The notes under the pieces were generated by a model, which saw nothing but the letters and a program-made list of their open reading frames with translations, made no database searches and was not told the DNA's origin. The position numbers were made by a program, and so were the translations under genes. This document shows positions 23,901 through 28,328 of a DNA stretch of 28,328 bases, piece by piece. The stretch is from CAYYYA01 sp964487895. Lineage in GTDB: Bacteria; Patescibacteriota; Patescibacteriia; UBA1558; 2-01-FULL-52-15. The stretch spans positions 1 through 28,328 of the forward strand of contig CAZASM010000012.1 in assembly GCA_964487895.1 (NCBI GenBank), written 5' to 3'. Positions within the stretch are counted from its first letter, which is position 1; every line of letters starts with the position of its first letter.

Positions 23901-25993
23901 CTACTAGTAAGTGGCCTTCCTGGAAAGAAACTTTCTCTACCACTTTAGGCGCGACACAGCCAGTGGATCCTGTGAACAAGTTTGATAGTTGTGCCAATAA
24001 TACTTTTTCTCCTTATGACCGAGAGACTTGCTGGGATGTTGTAGCTCGTAAGTTCAGCTGTCCAGCAGATGCAGCAATCTTTGTTTATCAAGTACAACAA
24101 GACACCAACTATCGTCTGTCGGCTAATTTAGAAACTAATAGTCGCTTCACTTGGGCTAAAGAAAATCAGAATTTAGCCTTCACCAATGCAGCTGTCTGTA
24201 CTGGAGCGCCACAATCAGGCATCTGCGGTAATAGTGTCTTAGAGCCATGGTCAGGAGAGGTCTGTGATGGTGGTTTCACTAATATTTGTCCAACTGGCTC
24301 TAATAATCAAAGAACAGTAGGTTGTAAAGCAGACTGCTCTGGCTGGTTAACGATTCCTGGCTTCCCTGCTGCTTGCGGTGGCGCTTGTGGTAACAGTCAG
24401 CTTGATACTCCGTTTGAGCAGTGTGATGTTACTGGCAATACTTTCCTTCCAGCCAACTGGAGTTGTAGTCTCGGCGGTTCTATTCAATGTAGTAATCAAT
24501 GTTTATTTAATTGTAATATTGGTCAACCTTACGAAGGTAAGTGTGGTGCTGGTGATGGCATTGTTCAACTTCCTGAAGTTTGTGATGATGGTGCTGCTAA
24601 CGGTGACTATGGTAAATGTAATACAACCTGTTCTGGCTACGGTGAGTTCTGCGGTGATGGTCTGGTCAATGGTACAGAAGAGTGTGATGGCTCTCAAGGT
24701 TTATCTGGACACTCTTGTCCAGCAGGAAAAAGTTTGTACTGTACAAGTGGATGCAAGCGTGACTGTTCGGATTTAAGTCCAGCTAGTGTTGCGCCCGCTG
24801 TCTGTGGTAATAACCTTATTGAATCCACTTGTGAGGCTAATCCGACGATTCCTTGTTCTCTAACCACATGTCCAATTGGTCAACCGTGTAGTGCTTGTCC
24901 AAATAGTGGTTTTTGTGGCGGTGAGCAGTGTGAGCCCGACCTGTATCTCTCGCCCGCACCAGAGAACTCCACTACCACTATTAGAGAATATGTCTGTGGT
25001 GATACGTCGTCAGGCGTTAAGGCTTGTAAGATTACTGGAGGCTACTGTAATGACGGCATAACTCAAGTCCCTTATGAAAGTTGCGACTATAGTAGTAAAA
25101 ATCGTTGCTCTAATGACGCTACGAAAATTTGTAATCGCTCTACCTGTCCCGAGGGTCAGCCCTGTAATGATTGTCCTATAAATCCGAATGATTTAACCGG
25201 ACCAAAAGGCGTCTGTAATCTAGAGAATGGTGAGAAATGTGACAATCTAACTACTGGCTGTGCCTATTGTCAGTCTAGCTGTCAGATCAAAGTTTTAGCT
25301 GCTAATCGTTGCGGTGATGGGGTCAAAATGGGAGCCGAAGTTTGCGATGAAGGTCCAAATAATGGTTTACCTTTCCCTCATTGTAATGCTACCTGTACTG
25401 CTGGAGGTATGCCGGTCGCTGGAGCAGTCTGCGGCAACGGCAGTCCAGCTAATGGCTATCCAGGTACGCCAGAATACCCACCAGAGATTTGTGATGAGGG
25501 TCAGCTACTGAATGGTACAGTCGGTCATTGTAATGGCACTTGCACAGGTCAGATTGTGCCTAATGATTGCGGTAATGGTACCCCTGATGCTGGCGAGTTT
25601 TGTGATGCTGATGGTGTCAATGGTCAACCACGCCAGTGTAACTTACAATGCAGTGGTTGGACGACTGCTGTTTGTGGTAACAACATTTTAGAAGATGCGC
25701 CATATGGTACTGAAGCGTGCGATCTCGGAGCTACTAACGGTCAACCAGGAAGTACCTGCTCTCTCCAGTGTATCATCGTCCCTCCGATCCCAGTCACAGG
25801 CGCGAAAGTCTGTGGTGATGGAAATACTGACAGTCCGAATGATGCTGGTTTGACTGAGGTCTGTGATAGCGGTTCCCAAAATGGCACAGTTGGTAAGTGT
25901 TGGAATGATTGTACTCGTTATACCAAATATTGTGGTGATAACCAAAAACAAACTCCTAACGATACGACGCCATCACAAGCGGGATTCAACTAG
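17936..25993 (+). CDS. Giant multidomain surface protein, ends at an in-frame TAG
   Basis: The 2685-aa product has a signal peptide ending AQA (about 32) and the pilin-like module (helices about 52-76 and 94-118), followed by a Pro/Gly linker. Six IPT/TIG-like domains follow (about 156-245, 257-346, 376-470, 476-557, 562-653, 662-741; signature GxNFG). Cys-rich knots lie at about 347-368 and 741-772. Big_5 and other Ig-like domains alternate to about 1475. Next are a He_PIG/cadherin-like domain (1556-1649), a PKD-like domain (1657-1750), an unassigned domain (1751-1882), a pseudopilin-like module (1883-2090), and from about 2091 DUF4215/Myxococcus-type cysteine repeats (CGDG...EVCDxG...GKCN..C). 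TAG 25991-25993 cuts one repeat where sisters have Glu; the same frame continues to 28270. It is likely a disulfide-rich stalk or adhesin anchored in the membrane. Domain names are by eye. Confidence 0.88.
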   Translation: MRLRRYTFLIGSLLLLIGGAVLLMPLMTQAQASLGLPSNIGGLGTTDLQTVISNIVTIIFSFLGILLVLLILYGGFLWMTSQGNEEQITKAKKVIISAVIGLAITLAAYSIAFFIISNLQRATGPGGPIGPPPPPPSPCPTCPVGCTNPGPGGPIKVCVLNPGTTGRGNTVTIKGYNFGTYNAATSKVIVQSASPVTAELISCQSAPQWTDNEIKFVVPSSINPGNFLIEVKNAVKSCTDLGGLCQTLAVDNTDHPSINCIAPTSGPGGQAVTIDGKNFGASADTVEMQGSTNRFSIGAGNITSWQSDQIKIKVPATIPEPAISGDINIKVGSQTSNGANFNVTCSANNQCASNCCSGNSCQLASVCANTVTPPGVPTITSISPNNGEVGNFITIQGNNFGATADTVHFQVGATDYTVTTPPAVACSATWWGNTQIIVAVPVAIGVSTNGPAAVTVENTTGESGSVNFDLNDTVRPGLCSINPVQGLFKDVVTVVGNNFTGATRSIQFGTIDGDSVSFSSATQATAKVPNIQPATIGVRAKVDAEFSNPLSFVVGSTASGQARIDYIDPTSGPTAQYVQIYGSNFGNSAGVVRFIKGPDTFIGDTGFPAACSANFWHNDHIVVKVPSDALATLGQYQVQVHPASGPDSNFVTFDKNGNPLAPGICALNPVRGPVNTPVTISGDSFATLGQVTFSNNKIATVNNWSNQQIQSAVPSGAVTGLVKVKTGSVESAGVPFEVGSCTNNTQCPNGSQCCGDGTCQASCAPTTGPQCKYRWSFTTGQNPFAIDIISQCTAEGQSPSPYPFYQLGGYDAVDASKNAPVDSAIAVRFTADLDFSSVAPNVTVYRCNSGLTPNEPTCLANPVAGTFSQWAGSRGFMFESAAPLASETWYKVELTANVLARDGSRLQLSSPLDTGWLFRTRSSAQANCQPTLLSAAPSGQNIYLGNSAQFSAAALDGSSCTFCHSSTLTWNWSTSPAAPNDLVSYLPNNNQVTATADKDRTGPGTMNATLVNSSLAAGQASFEVKSSDPFVTTFSPGSSCVSACTNSEIRANFNMPMKQATVEQSGAVQVFSCTDANCTSFGGPISATVTYDQDASGQRAIVNPDNNLGADTWYRVIIKNSVKNTYDAALSHLNYPIGNSDSFSWKFKTGNSTCTPDAISLTPTTYTAQVGQSVNYKSSVLVNTVPTCSAINLNAASYAWTWTSADTAVADVVSSNVNQAVVNALSLSLPTGVAITTKLNAFPAIAPASGTLYVTNGNDLPPSGPPLALVGHTPTGSPVCRNAQVAAIYNNQLQSAFSWFWNSPVCNPGPCPAGSSAGKVEGNKVLYRFQDPQALWPANSDITIKIQTAASDVYGHVWQATGNPSETWTFRTTDSICKIGYVEVTPHPYTFTTPNSSIIFTATAKATDGTPITGANYDWTPNNGPIITVVAPFTTQNSTITAQNKNGTDYAYCKASGTLAGQDLGQVTGHARITVDICENPWTLPPNGDHVYTDPQYDFSFHYCKDSLRPGSNDLPNLPPAIIRTPNSSGSGDVLKEHVFVVDPTRAGGTVTGGANQDPTFDAEPSAPITATVGDFVQFQLKGTDPEGDQFVMLADDPSLPAGASFNPYNGVFIWVPQTAGSFSPTFYLRNDGATNVATKSVTISVAAASASLVIPKVTMALPFNGSTIYANVGEEKNFTAGLLSVPAATVESFVWDFQDSGATSGYTNAGTSFSVKHTFAQIGVKQVTFRAKAVNGGWSQPAVVTVIVRRPVSWWTPILDQSQKLGSKLLSVVPKTWIDTVIAQATGQSYDVIVVRVMKNIEHLSPLDWYRKYAPNPNGNPTSTFVNGYPAIQDGTTTYVAAANINGSAVYTNIYLISYNASAKATTQKIVQQLIDTWSFNDSFTDGDNFSGAPATCHVDTTKLCNTDEECGAGDYCLSQKATIRRDVARYTNLHTIGRSLNQYATSHRFCQNNPTTPCLTNNQCGVNGVCLPFYPKLTAGSYVAGMSTSKWPSWKETFSTTLGATQPVDPVNKFDSCANNTFSPYDRETCWDVVARKFSCPADAAIFVYQVQQDTNYRLSANLETNSRFTWAKENQNLAFTNAAVCTGAPQSGICGNSVLEPWSGEVCDGGFTNICPTGSNNQRTVGCKADCSGWLTIPGFPAACGGACGNSQLDTPFEQCDVTGNTFLPANWSCSLGGSIQCSNQCLFNCNIGQPYEGKCGAGDGIVQLPEVCDDGAANGDYGKCNTTCSGYGEFCGDGLVNGTEECDGSQGLSGHSCPAGKSLYCTSGCKRDCSDLSPASVAPAVCGNNLIESTCEANPTIPCSLTTCPIGQPCSACPNSGFCGGEQCEPDLYLSPAPENSTTTIREYVCGDTSSGVKACKITGGYCNDGITQVPYESCDYSSKNRCSNDATKICNRSTCPEGQPCNDCPINPNDLTGPKGVCNLENGEKCDNLTTGCAYCQSSCQIKVLAANRCGDGVKMGAEVCDEGPNNGLPFPHCNATCTAGGMPVAGAVCGNGSPANGYPGTPEYPPEICDEGQLLNGTVGHCNGTCTGQIVPNDCGNGTPDAGEFCDADGVNGQPRQCNLQCSGWTTAVCGNNILEDAPYGTEACDLGATNGQPGSTCSLQCIIVPPIPVTGAKVCGDGNTDSPNDAGLTEVCDSGSQNGTVGKCWNDCTRYTKYCGDNQKQTPNDTTPSQAGFN
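18026..18292 (+). repeat. Duplicated pilin-module coding segment, copy 2
   Basis: Second copy of the module described at 16518-16784, at the start of the giant surface protein. Confidence 0.85.
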
Positions 25994-27520
25994 TTCTGTG
26001 ATAACGGCCCAGCCAACGGCACAGCAGTTGGTCTCTGCAATACTACCTGTACCGCTTTAGTGACTCAGATTTGTCGTGATCATGTTATCAGTGGTACAGA
26101 ATCTTGTGATCTTTGTCCTCCTGTTAGCAACACTACGAATTATTGTAAATTAGGTAACGTACAATTAACTGGTGGAGAATCCTGTAGTCCAAGTTGTGTC
26201 TATATACCTCCAAGTGCTAATGGACAGTGCGGTAATAGTCTGACCGAATCTGGTAATGGTGAAAATTGTGACAATGGTGGCGGTATTGCTGCTGGCAGTA
26301 ATTTTATTTCTAAAGCTAATTTTGGCTCATGCTACAGTTGTCGCTGGCAATGTGGTGATGGTGACGCGACCCAACCAGTGCCACAACCAAAAGGTAAATG
26401 CGAGAATTCTTTAGGTCTGTGTTATGTCACTCCACCAGGTGTAGATTCCTTGAATTGTGGTAATGGCGGGCGATGTTTGACCTGGAACTGGACTCCTAAT
26501 GATCCAGGCGGAGAGTTCTGTGACGCTGGCTTTGCTAACAATGGTCAAAGCGTCGGTGGCTGTGATTTCTATTGTATCGCCAACGCTACCCGTGTCTGTG
26601 GTGATAATAGTGTTCAAACAGGTGAGCTGTGTGATGATGGGGCGCAGACAGGCCAGTCCGGTCATTGTGGACCATTGTGCGATAACGGTTCGCTGGTGAC
26701 CAATAACGGAACTTGTATGCGTGATAACCGATCATACGATGCTTGTAAGAGCTGTAATAATGTCAGCTGTGGTGATAGTATTGTTAGTCAAACATGCAAT
26801 AACTCAACACCAGCGCTTGGTGATGGAGAGAAGTGTGACGAAGGTGCTGGTAATAATGGTCCAACTGGCGGATGTAATACTTGGTGTTCTGGTATTTGTG
26901 GTAACGGTGGTCCAGGTATACCACTAGACCCAGGTGAGACTTGTGATGAGGGTGCTCTAAACGGTCAACCGGGGAAATGTAATGATACTTGCAGTGGTAC
27001 TACAGCTGTAGTTTGTGGTAATGGAAACAAAGAGACTGGTGAGTATTGTGATTTTGGTCCAGGTTCCGAACTTAATAGCTGTACGATATCCAATCCAACT
27101 AATCCTGCTAACCCTGGTGAACGTTGTTGTTACCGTTGTGGTAGTACTTGCGGTGATAGATTGAAATCTGTACTGGAATTCTGTGATGATCTGAATGGTG
27201 AAAATGGTCAACCTGGTAAATGTAATACTACGTGTACTGCTATTACTCCCGCTCCATCGTGTGGAGATAATATTATCAACGGTACTGAGCAGTGTGATGG
27301 AAATCAGCTCAATGGGGCAACTTGTCAATCATTAGGGTTTGTTAGTGGCGGACCAGTAACTTGTTACCCATCAAACGCACCAGCTAATCAAAAATGTACT
27401 TTCAATACGACGAGTTGTGTCGCTGCTTCATCTTGCGGTGATAATCAAGTAACGGGTAGCGAGGTTTGTGATTATGGTCAACCAGGTATAGCCTACTCCT
27501 ATGAGGGCTGTGCTATTTCT
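24206..27520 (+). repeat. Array of about 24 cysteine-rich protein repeats (DUF4215/Myxococcus type)
   Basis: The encoded consensus is CG(D/N)G, 5-20 variable residues, (G/T)E.CD.G, then often NGQ.GKCN.TC. Clear copies begin near 24220, 24382, 24541, 24649, 25309, 25429, 25567, 25672, 25810, 25930, 26227, 26596, 26767, 26896, 27013, 27148, 27259 and 27433. Some copies are truncated or carry inserts. DNA identity between copies is low, so this is an old array, not a recent expansion. The family is known from secreted and surface proteins, with Cys pairs expected to form disulfides. Confidence 0.8.
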
Positions 27521-28270
27521 GATCCATCAATCGGTAGCCCTACAGGTGCTCATGCAAAAAAATGCGTTAATTGTACAACGGAAGTTAAGGCAAATTGTTC
27601 ACCAAGCGGTATTATTGGTTGGAGCACCTCAGGGTTTGTTGCTTATTATGATGGACGTTATTTGTTTACACCCCAAAATCCGCCACAGATGTGTGTTAAT
27701 GATCCTCAAGGTGTGACATATCCTACACCAAGTTTCCCTGCTGCTGGTAATCGTTGTGTTGCTCTTAATATTCCTGCTGACAACCCGAGTGACGGGGTCG
27801 CAAATAAAGATGTATTTCTAGCCGGTAACGCATCTGCTCCACAATCAATTTCAACGTGGGAGACAACTGGGCCACACACTGTTGCTTTTAAATTTTTAGG
27901 CGGGGCAATAAATAGCAATGCTTGGGCCGTTAGCACATTTGTTTCTCCTTCTTCCGGTAAACCGTACTATTTGTCAAACTATCACATGAGTTATGAAGCA
28001 AGTCCATTTAAATGTGTTACGCAGTCAAGTGGTTTGGCGGCTGATCAAGGAGCGATCAAATGGTATGACAATACTTTTGATGATTCCGAATGGGTACAAC
28101 CACAAAAAACTTCTGGCACACCAGGGTGTACAAAGAATATGAGCTGTTCTGCTGGCGTAGGAATTTCTGGTTGGTGTGTAAATAGTGAAATATTTAATCA
28201 ATGGATGTGGGCTTCCAATGGATGTACTGATACAGTTATGTACTGTCGTCTAAAATATTGGGCCAATTAG
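26060..28270 (+). CDS. C-terminal part of the giant surface protein, separated by a nonsense codon
   Basis: This reading frame is the same as that of the giant gene and is open from base 25994, directly after the TAG. GTG 26060 is the first nearby start codon, but it has no SD and lies inside a cysteine repeat, so independent translation is unlikely. It holds about eleven further DUF4215-like repeats (to about 27520), then a C-terminal domain (about 27600-28267). That domain has the phrases AIKWYDNTFDDSEWVQP and WMWASNGCTDTVMYCR, resembling galactose-binding-like beta-sandwich domains. With the first part it makes one protein of about 3444 aa. It is a pseudogene fragment if the TAG is real and not read through, or simply the 3' part of an intact gene if the TAG is an assembly error. 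Confidence 0.8.
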   Translation: MTQICRDHVISGTESCDLCPPVSNTTNYCKLGNVQLTGGESCSPSCVYIPPSANGQCGNSLTESGNGENCDNGGGIAAGSNFISKANFGSCYSCRWQCGDGDATQPVPQPKGKCENSLGLCYVTPPGVDSLNCGNGGRCLTWNWTPNDPGGEFCDAGFANNGQSVGGCDFYCIANATRVCGDNSVQTGELCDDGAQTGQSGHCGPLCDNGSLVTNNGTCMRDNRSYDACKSCNNVSCGDSIVSQTCNNSTPALGDGEKCDEGAGNNGPTGGCNTWCSGICGNGGPGIPLDPGETCDEGALNGQPGKCNDTCSGTTAVVCGNGNKETGEYCDFGPGSELNSCTISNPTNPANPGERCCYRCGSTCGDRLKSVLEFCDDLNGENGQPGKCNTTCTAITPAPSCGDNIINGTEQCDGNQLNGATCQSLGFVSGGPVTCYPSNAPANQKCTFNTTSCVAASSCGDNQVTGSEVCDYGQPGIAYSYEGCAISDPSIGSPTGAHAKKCVNCTTEVKANCSPSGIIGWSTSGFVAYYDGRYLFTPQNPPQMCVNDPQGVTYPTPSFPAAGNRCVALNIPADNPSDGVANKDVFLAGNASAPQSISTWETTGPHTVAFKFLGGAINSNAWAVSTFVSPSSGKPYYLSNYHMSYEASPFKCVTQSSGLAADQGAIKWYDNTFDDSEWVQPQKTSGTPGCTKNMSCSAGVGISGWCVNSEIFNQWMWASNGCTDTVMYCRLKYWAN

Positions 28271-28296
28271 ATCAAATATCTTTAATTAATTCAGCG

Positions 28297-28305
28297 TGTT
28301 ATAAT
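28297..28305 (+). promoter_or_regulatory. Extended -10 promoter of the next gene, leaderless geometry
   Basis: TGT followed by TATAAT (28300-28305) is an extended -10 element; no good -35 box is found. The box ends 7 nt before ATG 28313, the same distance as at topA and dprA. Confidence 0.5.
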
Positions 28306-28312
28306 TTGATTT

Positions 28313-28328
28313 ATGAAACCTCGAAGAT
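28313..28328 (+). CDS. Start of the next gene (cut by the window end)
   Basis: Only ATG AAA CCT CGA AGA is visible (MKPRR). The call rests on the extended -10 box 7 nt upstream and the end of the preceding gene at 28270. Product unknown. Confidence 0.4.

Noticed and set aside
25991..25993. Genome-wide TAG or TGA recoding (for example pyrrolysine or code 25)
   Set aside because: TAG ends hisS, the LCP gene and small genes, and TGA ends mfd, der and the ATPase at family-typical lengths, so neither codon is globally reassigned.
26060..26068. Independent gene starting at GTG 26060
   Set aside because: No SD or promoter, it starts inside a cysteine repeat, and it shares the frame of the interrupted giant gene.
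24206..27520. CRISPR-like or DNA-level tandem array
   Set aside because: The periodicity is at protein level (cysteine repeats); unit lengths vary and DNA copies are diverged, with no fixed repeat and spacer.

Overview
The window looks like part of a Candidate Phyla Radiation (Patescibacteria, probably Parcubacteria-type) genome. The evidence is proteins with the N-terminal two-helix T4SS-pilin-like module common in that group, giant cysteine-rich surface proteins, short housekeeping genes, many tiny unrecognised genes, and translation starts that mostly lack a Shine-Dalgarno (SD) sequence. Several genes stop at TGA and several at TAG, so neither codon is reassigned genome-wide. The exact lineage cannot be read from the sequence.

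Layout. Bases 1-4900 hold DNA maintenance genes on the minus strand: the 5' end of topA, dprA and mfd. A small unknown gene with a strong SD lies between dprA and mfd. Bases 4900-6030 hold a REP-like palindrome, a consensus promoter, a long structured leader whose apical loop is anti-SD-like, three overlapping or abutting small GC-rich genes (two membrane or exported proteins and a zinc-ribbon protein), and a perfect 14-bp terminator. Next come tRNA-Val(CAC) and a CtpE-like P-type ATPase (6293-8623). Bases 8636-12157 form a minus-strand group: LytR-CpsA-Psr protein, der and pth, the last two overlapping by ATGA. The signal peptidase gene lepB diverges from it and is followed by hisS. Bases 14530-15440 carry two tandem paralogous small-gene cassettes, each with its own TTGACA promoter, SD and a nearly identical terminator. 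They are followed by rpsU (bS21) and a yqeY-family gene.

The last 12 kb (16428-28270) encode surface proteins. Two genes overlapping by one base (TAATG) both begin with a signal peptide plus the same two-helix pilin-like module. The first (502 aa) continues into Ig-like Big_5-type domains. The second is giant, with six IPT/TIG-like domains, alternating Big_5/Ig-like domains, a cadherin/He_PIG-like and a PKD-like domain, a pseudopilin-like module, about 24 DUF4215/Myxococcus-type cysteine repeats and a C-terminal galactose-binding-like domain. An in-frame TAG at 25991-25993 breaks the giant frame inside one cysteine repeat, exactly where sister repeats carry Glu. The two pieces (2685 aa plus about 758 aa) are one ancestral protein of about 3444 aa.

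Two expression styles are visible. Housekeeping genes (topA, dprA, mfd, the ATPase and the gene starting at 28313) have -10 boxes only 5-12 nt before the ATG, which predicts leaderless mRNAs. The small unknown genes have leaders, strong SDs and strong terminators. LepB and the LytR-CpsA-Psr protein act on the envelope, which fits with the neighbouring exported proteins.
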